Positions 17,040-25,364 of a DNA stretch of 64,000 nucleotides are shown one piece after another. A program made the translations under genes and the position numbers. The notes under the pieces were generated by a model. The model saw only the letters and a program-made list of their open reading frames with translations. It was not told where the DNA came from and made no database searches. Position 1 is the first letter of the stretch, and each line of letters opens with the position of its first letter. Source of the stretch: Sphingobacteriaceae bacterium (GTDB lineage: Bacteria; Bacteroidota; Bacteroidia; UBA7662); contig JAUXNJ010000042.1 in the NCBI GenBank assembly GCA_030682795.1, positions 57,655 to 121,654 on the forward strand, in the 5' to 3' direction.

Positions 17040-17930
17040 ATGAAAAACATTACAGTCATCGGCTCCGGTACCATGGGCAACGGCATTGCGCACGTTTTCG
17101 CCATGAAAGGTTTCCAAGTGAATATGGTTGACATTTCTGAAAAGGCACTCGAAAAAGGAATGGCCACCATCACCAAAAACCTCGACCGGATGGTTGCCAA
17201 AGGCAGCCTCACGGAACAGGAAAAGGCGGCTACCTTGGCAAATTTGACCACCGTTACCGACATCGCTCAAGTGGCGCCTCAAAGCGACTTGATTGTAGAA
17301 GCCGCCACTGAAAATGTGGACCTCAAGCTCAAAATATTTAAGCAACTCGACGAACTCGCGCCTGCACATACCATTTTGGCTACCAACACCTCTTCGATCA
17401 GCATCACCAAAATAGGCGCAGCTACCAAGCGGGCCGACAAAGTTATAGGCATGCACTTCATGAACCCCGTTCCGGTAATGAAGCTCATCGAAGTAATCCG
17501 AGGCTACAACACCACCGATGAGGTTACGGCCCAAATCATGGATTTATCGAAGCAACTGGGTAAAATTCCTGTAGAAGTAAACGATTACCCCGGCTTCGTA
17601 GCCAACCGCATCCTCATGCCCATGATCAACGAAGCCATCATCACCCTTTTTGAAGGCGTGGCTGGTGTTGAAGAAATAGATCAGGTAATGAAATTAGGCA
17701 TGGCGCACCCGATGGGCCCATTGCAATTGGCCGATTTTATTGGACTAGATGTTTGCTTGGCCATTTTGCATGTGCTCCACGATGGACTCGGTAACCCGAA
17801 ATATGCCCCTTGTCCTTTGCTGGTGAACATGGTTACCGCCGGTCACCTCGGCGCAAAATCGGGCTCCGGTTTTTACACCTATACTCCAGGCAGCAAAGAG
17901 CTGGTGGTTTCGCCTTTCTTTCAGAAATAA
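17040..17930 (+). CDS. 3-hydroxyacyl-CoA (3-hydroxybutyryl-CoA) dehydrogenase
   Basis: The 296-residue protein has the N-terminal NAD-binding motif GSGTMGNGIAHVFA (residues 7-20), the HFMNPVPVMKLIEV segment with the catalytic His near residue 140, and the C-terminal domain with NRILMPMINEAI and DxxMKLGMAHPMGP. This is the standard single-function form that oxidises (S)-3-hydroxyacyl-CoA. It is transcribed divergently from the TetR operon and ends in the terminator at 17991-18025. No other beta-oxidation gene is adjacent. Confidence 0.95.
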   Translation: MKNITVIGSGTMGNGIAHVFAMKGFQVNMVDISEKALEKGMATITKNLDRMVAKGSLTEQEKAATLANLTTVTDIAQVAPQSDLIVEAATENVDLKLKIFKQLDELAPAHTILATNTSSISITKIGAATKRADKVIGMHFMNPVPVMKLIEVIRGYNTTDEVTAQIMDLSKQLGKIPVEVNDYPGFVANRILMPMINEAIITLFEGVAGVEEIDQVMKLGMAHPMGPLQLADFIGLDVCLAILHVLHDGLGNPKYAPCPLLVNMVTAGHLGAKSGSGFYTYTPGSKELVVSPFFQK

Positions 17931-17990
17931 AAGGCTTCCTCTCGGCTGAGGCATGCACTAGTAGGTGCTTAAAAGCTGGCCATAAACCAA

Positions 17991-18025
17991 AAAAAATCCC
18001 CCAACTTAACGCTGGGGGATTTTTT
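17991..18025. terminator. bidirectional rho-independent terminator
   Basis: Stem ATCCCCCA/TGGGGGAT flanked by an A-run on the left and a T-run on the right, between two convergent genes (stops at 17930 and 18030). Confidence 0.85.
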
Positions 18026-18029
18026 ATGC

Positions 18030-18476
18030 TTAGTTTTTGAGGGGCTCGCCAACCGGAATGTTACAGTCGTGACCGGGCTCGCCATGCGCAGGGTTCAAAC
18101 GAACCGTTTTGCTGGTGTTGGGCGTGGTGAGTGGCTGTTCAATACGCGTGCCAGCGGGTTGCTGCGTGGACTGCTGAACACTCACCTGAGGCTGTGCTGC
18201 TGCAGGGGAGTTGAGCGGTGCACCAACTGGAATTTCGCAGCGGTGGCCAGGCATACCGTGTTCGGGATTGAGCGCCACAGTACCAGAAGCACCAGGAGTA
18301 GGAGCATTAACGGCGGTGGTATCTACTGCAGCATTGGCAGCAGGAGCGTTCATGGCTGGGGGCGGAGCAACAGGCCGCGTTTGGCTTTTGAGACTTCTTT
18401 CGGTGCGGTCGGTACAAGCAGATAATAACAGCATGCCGCCCAAAGCAAGCATTGTTAAATGTTTAGAAGGATGCAT
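18030..18476 (-). CDS. lipoprotein with two LNPxHGxPGHxCxIPVGxPL motifs
   Basis: The 148-residue protein has a signal peptide with lipobox LLSAC (Cys near residue 21). A low-complexity Ala/Pro/Thr linker joins two copies of an 18-residue motif: LNPEHGMPGHRCEIPVGAPL (about residues 71-90) and LNPAHGEPGHDCNIPVGEPL at the C-terminus. His and Cys are invariant between the copies. I recall such motifs in other Bacteroidota lipoproteins, without a known function; a metal or heme site is possible. Confidence 0.8.
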   Translation of the reverse strand: MHPSKHLTMLALGGMLLLSACTDRTERSLKSQTRPVAPPPAMNAPAANAAVDTTAVNAPTPGASGTVALNPEHGMPGHRCEIPVGAPLNSPAAAQPQVSVQQSTQQPAGTRIEQPLTTPNTSKTVRLNPAHGEPGHDCNIPVGEPLKN

Positions 18477-18525
18477 AAATGTGTGTGTGCCTTTGGTGGC
18501 AAAAGATAAAGGTAATAAAAAGCCG

Positions 18526-20028
18526 TTATTTAGTCAATCGCAGCTGCTGAAAAGCCGCTGGAAGCGCATTAATAACGGCCGAAGGCGTTAAGCTTTCGAG
18601 ACTGCTGTTCAACAGGGCGGCATCGGCCGCAGTTCCATGAAGCCAAACGCCCAATCGCGCAGCATCAAAAGCGCTCAATCCCTGCGCCAAGAGTGCAGTA
18701 ATGATGCCACTAAGTACATCCCCGCTTCCGCCTTTGGCCAATCCTGCATTGCCCGTGAGGTTCACCTGCAAAGGTTTTCCTGGCGAGGCTACAAAAGTAT
18801 AGGCGTTTTTGAGGAGGATGGTGCACTGTAATTCCTCAGCTGCTGCCTGCAGCCGCTCAAGTCGCGCCCACCAATGCGGTTGTATGCCAAACAAGCGGTC
18901 GAATTCTTTGGGGTGGGGACTCAAAACACTTCCTTTCGGTATGGCTTCTTTGCCGGTGGTTCCCAAGCTGCTTAATACATTGAGGGCATCGGCATCTAAC
19001 AGCAAGGGACCTTTATAGTCGCGCAGCAATTGGAGCAGGGCTTCTTGGCTGGTTGAATGTTGTCCTATGCCCATGCCCACGCCTATGGCTTGGTACGGCA
19101 GTAGGGGAAGGGCAGCTTCCCAAAATGTACTGCCAGTGGTAATGGTGATGGCCTCTGGTAAGCTTGCGGAAAAGGCGGTTTGAAAGCTGGCAGGAATGGC
19201 AGCGGTGGTGAGTCCGGCCCCCGCCAGCACACATGCCCGGGCCGCGAGCAATGCCGCGCCGTAGTAGCCTGCACTGCCCGCAATGATGAGCGCATGGCCG
19301 TGACTGCCTTTGTGAGAAAAGCGCTTCCGAATCGGCAAAAGGGGCTGCTCCGCACTGGGCTGAATGACCTCCGCCAAGCGGTCGAGGTGTCTGAAACGTT
19401 TCGATAGCCCAATGTCTACCAAAACCACTTCGCCCACAAAATTGGCCGCCGGGGGTAATAGTAAATTGAATTTGTATGGTGCTAAGCAAGCGGTAATGCG
19501 TGCCTTAATAACAGGCCAGTGGTGGTCAAAAGCACCTGCGCCTGGTAGTCCCGATGGTAAATCGATGCTGAAAACAGGCAGCTCCCACTGGTTTATCAAG
19601 GCAATGCATCGGGCAAAGTCGCCTTCCGCAGCCCGATTGATCCCGTTGCCTAACAAGCCGTCAACCACCCAATCTACGTGCTGCAGCTGAAATAAGTCCA
19701 GCTCGCTGATCATCGGTACCGAAGCGGCCTGCGCCAGCTCCCATTGCGCTTGGTGGTCAACACTGTAGTTTTGCGCTGGAAGGCGATACAACTGCACTGG
19801 ATACCGCTGCTCGTGCAGCAAGCGCGCCATGGCAATGGCATCTCCACCATTGTTGCCAGGTCCTGCTACCAGCAATACCCTACAAGGATGCGGCTCAGCC
19901 AATCGAAAGTGATGCACCAATGCTGCCGCTGCCCTGTTCATGAGCTCGATACTGCTGATGTTTTGCTCCAGGAGGGTGTAATTGTCCCATTCGCGCACCG
20001 CCTCCGCACTGTAGATGTAGCCGCTCAT
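18526..20028 (-). CDS. nnr: bifunctional NAD(P)H-hydrate epimerase/dehydratase
   Basis: The 500-residue protein joins a YjeF-type epimerase domain (about residues 1-215, GPGNNGGDAIAMARLL near residue 56) to an ADP/ATP-dependent NAD(P)HX dehydratase (about 225-495, HGHALIIAGSAGYYGAA and AGLAKGGSGDVLSGI). Together these repair hydrated NAD(P)H in the cytoplasm. Its start overlaps the stop of the NlpC/P60 gene by ATGA. Confidence 0.95.
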   Translation of the reverse strand: MSGYIYSAEAVREWDNYTLLEQNISSIELMNRAAAALVHHFRLAEPHPCRVLLVAGPGNNGGDAIAMARLLHEQRYPVQLYRLPAQNYSVDHQAQWELAQAASVPMISELDLFQLQHVDWVVDGLLGNGINRAAEGDFARCIALINQWELPVFSIDLPSGLPGAGAFDHHWPVIKARITACLAPYKFNLLLPPAANFVGEVVLVDIGLSKRFRHLDRLAEVIQPSAEQPLLPIRKRFSHKGSHGHALIIAGSAGYYGAALLAARACVLAGAGLTTAAIPASFQTAFSASLPEAITITTGSTFWEAALPLLPYQAIGVGMGIGQHSTSQEALLQLLRDYKGPLLLDADALNVLSSLGTTGKEAIPKGSVLSPHPKEFDRLFGIQPHWWARLERLQAAAEELQCTILLKNAYTFVASPGKPLQVNLTGNAGLAKGGSGDVLSGIITALLAQGLSAFDAARLGVWLHGTAADAALLNSSLESLTPSAVINALPAAFQQLRLTK

Positions 20029-20774
20029 AGCACGCGTTTGAGCAGGCGTAGGTTGTGGGTGTAACGTGCTTCTTCTTGGTTGTAAATGCCAAAGTGATCG
20101 AGCTTGTCGATGCGTACCCTGCCCGAGGCATGGATGATGCGGCCATCGCCCAGATACAAACCTACGTGCGTTATGCGGCCTTCAGAATTGTCGAAGAAGG
20201 CAAGGTCGCCAGGCTGGGCTTCACCCATTAAAAGCACATCCGCGCCGATGGTGGCCTGCTGATAGGCGTCGCGCGGGAGCTCCTTGCCGTGCAGCCTGAA
20301 TATTTGCTGCATAAAGCCAGAGCAGTCGATGCCCCAAATACTTCTGCCGCCCCACAAATAGGGGGTGTTGAGGTAGCTGCGGGCACTTTCGAGCAGACTC
20401 CCAGCATCCCCTTCTAGCGCTGTTCCTACGTCTGCCGGCTCCACTTGCCTGCCATCAAAACTGCGACCCTGCGCATCAAGCCAAAGCGTAGCGCCATGAG
20501 GCACCCACAGCACATCTTTTTCATTGGCCAGGGCGGCTTGGCGACTGCGCACATACTGTACGCTAAACTGTCCCTTGGGCATGCCCCGGTATTGTTTGTT
20601 GTCGATCCAGCCTTCGTAACCATCGAGTTGCGAGCGTACCAAACTCCATTTCTCGCGCCGCTCGAGCAGTTCAATGCCTTCGCTGTATAAAAACTGGGTG
20701 ATTTGCTCAGCGCGGTCCGACGGCTCCTGCCGTACTGGCGCCACAGCCACTTGAATAACGTAGGGTGGATTCAT
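20025..20774 (-). CDS. NlpC/P60 (C40) cell-wall peptidase with SH3-like domains
   Basis: The 249-residue protein starts with SH3-like sequence (residues about 10-120) and ends with a C40 peptidase domain: catalytic Cys in GIDCSGFMQQIF (about residue 150), catalytic His in ITHVGLYLGDG (about 203), and HASGRVRI after it. No clear signal peptide is visible, which is odd for a D-Glu-meso-diaminopimelate endopeptidase that would work on peptidoglycan stem peptides; it may act on recycled cytoplasmic muropeptides. Confidence 0.92.
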   Translation of the reverse strand: MNPPYVIQVAVAPVRQEPSDRAEQITQFLYSEGIELLERREKWSLVRSQLDGYEGWIDNKQYRGMPKGQFSVQYVRSRQAALANEKDVLWVPHGATLWLDAQGRSFDGRQVEPADVGTALEGDAGSLLESARSYLNTPYLWGGRSIWGIDCSGFMQQIFRLHGKELPRDAYQQATIGADVLLMGEAQPGDLAFFDNSEGRITHVGLYLGDGRIIHASGRVRIDKLDHFGIYNQEEARYTHNLRLLKRVL

Positions 20775-20783
20775 GCTACAAAG

Positions 20784-20822
20784 TAAAAAAAAAAGGTCTG
20801 TGTAATTGCTTACACAGACCTT
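20784..20822 (-). terminator. rho-independent terminator of the OmpA-TPR gene
   Basis: Perfect stem AAGGTCTGTGTAA/TTACACAGACCTT with a four-base loop, followed on the minus strand by a run of T (A10 on the plus strand at 20785-20794). It lies 20 bases after the stop at 20843. Confidence 0.9.
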
Positions 20823-20842
20823 ACGAAATGATTTAATTTCAA

Positions 20843-22561
20843 TTAGCGGATCGCTACTTTGAAGTAGTCTTGGTTGAAATGCTTGATGAATTCGGCATCG
20901 GTCTTCGCCATCTCACGATATTTGGCATCTGCAGCCACCGCACGGGTCAAACCTGTGGTCATCATATCGCGGTTGTTGGTACGTGCACCAATGATTGCGC
21001 GGAGGTAATAAACCGCTGCATCCTTGTTCTCAATGTTTTCGGTTTCTTTCTCAGCAGCGCTGTAGTTTTTCACCAATACAAAAGCCAAGGCCTTGTTGTA
21101 GTTGCCGCTTTCAGAGGCAAGCTTGCTGTTAGCTAAGCTCCAGTCACCCTGACGAACAGCGATCAAACCTAAGTTGTAGTCAACTTTCACACCTGCATTA
21201 CCAGCTTGTGTAAAGAGCTCTTTCGCCTTCTTGTGGTCACCATCCATGGCAGCCATGATGGCCATATTGTTCATTACTTCACCAGCTTTATCGTTGGCCG
21301 CTTTGGCCTTCTCAAACTGTGAACGTGCTTCTGCCATTTGACCAGCTTCTAAAGCCATTACGCCCAGGTTATTGAAGCTGCGATAGTCATTTGGATGAGT
21401 AGTTGCCATTTGGGTATAGATGGCTTTTTTCTGCTCTGCAGTTTTAGCTACACCAGCAGCCTTTACAAATTCGTTCGCAGAAAGGGTATCAGGCTTCTTA
21501 GAAGCATAAACCAACAACATAGAATCGGTTTTTACTGGCTCAACTGCCTTCACAGTCATGGTAGCACGACGCAATGGTGGGAGGTATTTATCGGCCAATA
21601 CGCTATATGACTTAGTCAATTTGCGCAATTCAGCTTGCTTTTCAACGCTGCTCATATTGCTGTTGATGATCGACATTACTTTGTCTTTCTCAGGAATATC
21701 GGTAGCATTGGCAATGGCTGAAGAAAGACCTTTCCAGTCTTCTGTGCCATTTTGCTCCTGGTAGAAATTGTCGTCGAACAACTTTTCTTTGTTCTTCTTC
21801 ATGCCTTTTTTGCTATACAGGGCATTGAATACAAAGTCATTCGCGGCTTTGGCACGCTGATCGGCCAATTTGTCGTTCATTTGCAACTCACCGTCTGGTG
21901 AAGCATAACCATTTACGATGATCTGACGAACCTCGTAACCAGCTTGCATGAAGTTTACCAACTTCTGGAGCTCGTCTTTTTTCTTCTCTGAATCACGAAC
22001 ATCTGAACGGTTGATTACGAAGTTGATAGTAGCAGTTTTTTCAATCGCTACTTCTTTCCAATTGCTGGCAGAAGCGGCAGAACGATAGTCTTGCTTGAGC
22101 AATTGCTGAGTAACGATGGTACCATCAGCCAATTTTACTTGTGGGAAATCAACCGACTTTTTCTTAACGCTAACTTTAACCTTGGCATTCAACTCTGCCT
22201 TTTCCATGCCTTTGTTGTAGGCAATAGAAGCTGACTGACTGAATTTGCCGCCATTTTCATTGTTAACGGTTTTGCCTGAGCCTTCTGTAACGCTCTCACC
22301 TTTAAATTTGGCTGACGGAAGGTCGATGCTGTTGCCACTGTAGCTGAGTACAGGTGTGGCTTCTAAAACACCTTTTTTAGCGAAAAACTTAGGTGCGAAT
22401 TCGAGGTTCATGGTGAATCGAACGCTGTCACCTTGTAGCTCTAACACTTCCGGGTTGGTGCTGTAGGTCACTTTTTCCGGCGATTTGAGCATTTTGCTCG
22501 AGCAACCAGCAGTAAAGCTTGCTGCCATCAGTAGGTAGGCTGCGGATTTGTAGAAATTCAT
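20843..22561 (-). CDS. OmpA-like/TPR outer-membrane lipoprotein
   Basis: The 572-residue protein has a lipobox TAGC (Cys near residue 20), an N-terminal beta-rich part, an OmpA-like peptidoglycan-binding stretch (ATINFVINRSDVRDSEKKK to NGYASPDGELQMNDKLADQR, about residues 180-240) and a C-terminal TPR region (about 390-560, including NDYRSFNNLGVMALEAGQ). It is expressed alone from a strong-looking promoter and has its own terminator. Codon choice suggests high expression. A structural role linking outer membrane and wall is likely; a link to the T9SS is possible but not shown. Confidence 0.85.
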   Translation of the reverse strand: MNFYKSAAYLLMAASFTAGCSSKMLKSPEKVTYSTNPEVLELQGDSVRFTMNLEFAPKFFAKKGVLEATPVLSYSGNSIDLPSAKFKGESVTEGSGKTVNNENGGKFSQSASIAYNKGMEKAELNAKVKVSVKKKSVDFPQVKLADGTIVTQQLLKQDYRSAASASNWKEVAIEKTATINFVINRSDVRDSEKKKDELQKLVNFMQAGYEVRQIIVNGYASPDGELQMNDKLADQRAKAANDFVFNALYSKKGMKKNKEKLFDDNFYQEQNGTEDWKGLSSAIANATDIPEKDKVMSIINSNMSSVEKQAELRKLTKSYSVLADKYLPPLRRATMTVKAVEPVKTDSMLLVYASKKPDTLSANEFVKAAGVAKTAEQKKAIYTQMATTHPNDYRSFNNLGVMALEAGQMAEARSQFEKAKAANDKAGEVMNNMAIMAAMDGDHKKAKELFTQAGNAGVKVDYNLGLIAVRQGDWSLANSKLASESGNYNKALAFVLVKNYSAAEKETENIENKDAAVYYLRAIIGARTNNRDMMTTGLTRAVAADAKYREMAKTDAEFIKHFNQDYFKVAIR

Positions 22562-22609
22562 AGTGGTGTATTTTGAGTGCCTTTTTTAGTGGAAACTTTT
22601 TGTTTGGCG

Positions 22610-22640
22610 CAAATATATTGATTTCTGCCCGATTAAACAA
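22610..22640 (-). promoter_or_regulatory. complete -33/-7 promoter of the OmpA-TPR gene
   Basis: On the minus strand TTG (22640-22638), a 20-base spacer and TATATTTG (22617-22610) fit the Bacteroidota sigma consensus exactly. The -7 box is 48 bases upstream of ATG 22561. Confidence 0.75.
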
Positions 22641-22704
22641 TGACAACACTTATACAAAAAATGTTTCTAAAATTTCGTCTATTTGTAGTCACAAAGCAAG
22701 AGGC

Positions 22705-23400
22705 ATGTCTGAATTACAACAAGCGGTTATCAGTATAAAGGGGGTAGATATATACCAAAAGACGACTTTGGTGCTCCAAGAGCTCAATTTCGATATTCGA
22801 CCAGGTGAATTTGTGTACCTCATTGGCAAAACCGGGGCAGGAAAAAGCAGTCTGCTTAAAACCCTCTACGGTGAATTGCCCCTTATGAAAGGTGAAATAA
22901 TCATCGCTGAAACCGCTTTGTCGAAATTAAAACGCAAAGAAATCCCCCTGCTGCGCAGAAAATTAGGTATTGTTTTTCAGGATTTTCAATTGTTAACAGA
23001 TCGCTCGGTACACGAAAACTTGAAGTTTGTATTGCGGGCTACAGGCTGGAAAGACAAAGCTGAAATGACCAAGCGCATTGAAGAGGTGCTCGAATTGGTA
23101 GGTTTGCCAACCAAAGACTTTAAAATGCCACATGAACTTTCGGGAGGCGAGCAGCAGCGGGTAGTGATTGCCCGGGCACTCCTCAACAAGCCTGAGCTTA
23201 TTTTGGCAGACGAACCTACCGGCAACCTCGATCCCGATACCTCGCAGGAAATCATGAAGTTACTCATTAACATCAGCAAGGTAGAAAATACAGCGGTGCT
23301 TATGGCCACACACGATTATATGATCATCGAACGTTTCCCTGCCCGCCTGCTCAAGTGCGAAGGCGGCAAGGTGCTCGATTTGGGTGGAATCCTGTTCTAA
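22705..23400 (+). CDS. ftsE: FtsE-like ABC ATPase
   Basis: The protein has 231 residues from ATG 22705 (AAGAGG upstream); a longer frame to 22573 crosses the promoter region. Walker A GKTGAGKSS is near residue 37, signature LSGGEQQR near 145, Walker B LILADEPTGNLD near 168, and H-loop THD near 200. The overall sequence is of the FtsE/LolD class; VFQDFQLLTDRSVHENL favours FtsE. No ftsX gene is adjacent; the next gene is a glycosyltransferase that begins on the very next base. Confidence 0.88.
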   Translation: MSELQQAVISIKGVDIYQKTTLVLQELNFDIRPGEFVYLIGKTGAGKSSLLKTLYGELPLMKGEIIIAETALSKLKRKEIPLLRRKLGIVFQDFQLLTDRSVHENLKFVLRATGWKDKAEMTKRIEEVLELVGLPTKDFKMPHELSGGEQQRVVIARALLNKPELILADEPTGNLDPDTSQEIMKLLINISKVENTAVLMATHDYMIIERFPARLLKCEGGKVLDLGGILF

Positions 23401-24288
23401 ATGCTGCTTTCGGTACTCATTCCAGTTTATCGGCAGCATCCCGAAGCCTTGCTCCAAGCGCTTCTAACGCAAATTGCACACACGGCACTCGCTGCTGAGG
23501 TGCTGGTGCTCGACGATAGTGCTGATGCTGCTGCCTTCACCTGGCATGAAACTTATGCCACCCATCCCGAGGTCCGAATCTTCAGCTTTCCCGAAAACTT
23601 AGGGCGCTCGGCTGCGCGTAACCGACTCCTGGACGAGGCACAAGGGGATTTTCTCTTGTTTTTAGATGGAGATATGCAGTTGCCAGCCGATTTTCTAGAC
23701 AAGCTATTGCCTCATTTGAAGGATAACCAGCTGGTTTGTGGCGGAATAGCGAGTAAAGCAGATGCCAACAACGGACTCAGAGCTCGCTACAGCCGAAATG
23801 TTGAGGAAAAGTCAGCTAGTTTACGCAATCAACATCCCTACAGAAGCTTTACAGCCGCCAATTTTGCGATGCCAGCCGCATGGAAAACCGAGCACCGTTT
23901 TCCAGAACCACATGAGGGGTATGGGCATGAAGACACGCATTTTGGCTTACAGCTGCAGGCATCCGGACGAAAAATCCAGCACATCGATTGTCCCGCCCTG
24001 CACACCGGCTTCGACAGCGATGCGGTGTTTGTTGACAAAAGCAGGGAAGCCGTTAAAAACCTGGTGCGATTGTATCACCGCGATCCACTCTTTCGGCAAT
24101 ATAGCGATGAAATTCGCTTGATTCGCAGCTGGCGCGTGGCACAGGCAACCGGACTCCTTTTTTTTCTGACGCCGTTTTTGGCCTGGATGGAAGGCTATTT
24201 GAAGGCAGGGAAGGGAAGTTTGAAGCTGTTTAGCTTGTATAAATTAGCCCTGTTTGAGTTCTACTTTCGCAGAAAGACTTCTTTGTAA
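23401..24288 (+). CDS. family 2 glycosyltransferase
   Basis: The 295-residue protein is a GT-A fold transferase: LLSVLIPVYR at residues 2-11, the metal site DGD in FLFLDGDMQL near residue 94, and GHEDTHFG near 177. A C-terminal hydrophobic segment (about residues 246-262) may bind membrane. It starts directly after the ftsE stop, so the two are co-translated. Its last 28 bases overlap the convergent glycosyltransferase at 24261. The acceptor sugar is unknown. Confidence 0.9.
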   Translation: MLLSVLIPVYRQHPEALLQALLTQIAHTALAAEVLVLDDSADAAAFTWHETYATHPEVRIFSFPENLGRSAARNRLLDEAQGDFLLFLDGDMQLPADFLDKLLPHLKDNQLVCGGIASKADANNGLRARYSRNVEEKSASLRNQHPYRSFTAANFAMPAAWKTEHRFPEPHEGYGHEDTHFGLQLQASGRKIQHIDCPALHTGFDSDAVFVDKSREAVKNLVRLYHRDPLFRQYSDEIRLIRSWRVAQATGLLFFLTPFLAWMEGYLKAGKGSLKLFSLYKLALFEFYFRRKTSL

Positions 24289-25364
24289 AGGACTAACAAT
24301 TTTGGGGCTTCCTGCTCCCAAGTCCATTCCTGGGCGGCTATTAAGGCATTATTGCTTAGCTGTTCGTAAAACTCAGTATTGTTGGCTAGCTGTTGAATGT
24401 AGGCTGCCAACTGCTGCGGCTCCAAACTATTGGTGAGCACTGCTACCTCATGCGCCTCATTTAATAAGGTGTATTCAGGAAAATCCATACACAATTGCGG
24501 TACTCCTAACTGGGCATAGTCAAAAAATTTGTTGGCAAGCGAGAAGTAGTAGTTCAGCGAGTGGCTCTCGAGCAGGTTTAACCCCAGCCAAGCCTTGGCG
24601 GTAAGTTCCCGCAAAGCCTCGGGGTCGAGTTGACCAGTAAAATGCACTTGCTTTTCGAGTCCGGCCGCCGCTACCTGCGCCTGCAATTGCAGCGCTACAT
24701 CGCCCTTTCCAGCTAAATAGAGCGGCATGGGCAATAACTTCATGGCTTCGATGAGGGCTTCGAGTCCACGCCCCTCATTCAACGCACCCTGGTACAAAAT
24801 GAAGCCTTCGTGCGGCTGCCGGGCATTTAATTTGGCAGCGAAGGGCATATTACGGACCACCTGCATGTGAATGCCGTGTTTTTGGGCGTACCACTGGGCG
24901 AGGCTATGATTCACCGTATAACTGAAGCGCACCCCCGGTAAAAAGGTCTTTTCTACCCATTGCCACAGCCGCTGCTTGGGTTTGCTATGCAACAATTCGG
25001 GCACCTCGGTAAAAATTTCATGGGCATCATATACCAGCGGTTTGTTTTTGATCCAGGCGGCCAGGCGCATGGCTGGTAAGGTATCGAGGTCCACCGCGCT
25101 CAAACAGTCGGCAGTCTCGCCCAAGGCATATAAAAACAAGCGGATGTTAAATTCTAAGTAAAACAACGGGCCTGTGCGAAACCACAGCCGCATGCGCGTT
25201 TGTGCAAAATTACGCTGGGTCAAGGTTCGGCTCTCGGGCAGCTCACGACCGTGCAAATGTACCTCATAGCCTGCCGCCGCTAGGGTGCTGCAAATGCGCA
25301 ACATTCGCTGGTCGCTGTTGAGGTCGTTGGTAACCGCAAAAAAGAGGCGATTTAGTCTTTCCAT
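24261..25364 (-). CDS. GT-B glycosyltransferase (group 1-like)
   Basis: The 367-residue protein has the two-Rossmann GT-B layout; VYDAHEIFTEVPEL is in the N-terminal half and the donor-binding half begins near EGFILYQGALNEGRGLEAL. It starts 13 bases inside the recQ stop region and is the last gene of the gyrB-lolD-recQ run. Its 3-prime end overlaps the convergent family 2 glycosyltransferase by 28 bases. The product is unknown. Confidence 0.88.
   Translation of the reverse strand: MERLNRLFFAVTNDLNSDQRMLRICSTLAAAGYEVHLHGRELPESRTLTQRNFAQTRMRLWFRTGPLFYLEFNIRLFLYALGETADCLSAVDLDTLPAMRLAAWIKNKPLVYDAHEIFTEVPELLHSKPKQRLWQWVEKTFLPGVRFSYTVNHSLAQWYAQKHGIHMQVVRNMPFAAKLNARQPHEGFILYQGALNEGRGLEALIEAMKLLPMPLYLAGKGDVALQLQAQVAAAGLEKQVHFTGQLDPEALRELTAKAWLGLNLLESHSLNYYFSLANKFFDYAQLGVPQLCMDFPEYTLLNEAHEVAVLTNSLEPQQLAAYIQQLANNTEFYEQLSNNALIAAQEWTWEQEAPKLLVLYKEVFLRK

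Noticed and set aside
16857..17534. N-terminal extension of the TetR frame to 454 codons
   Set aside because: It runs antisense through the clear hydroxyacyl-CoA dehydrogenase and past a promoter-like site; the TetR domain itself starts near 16856.
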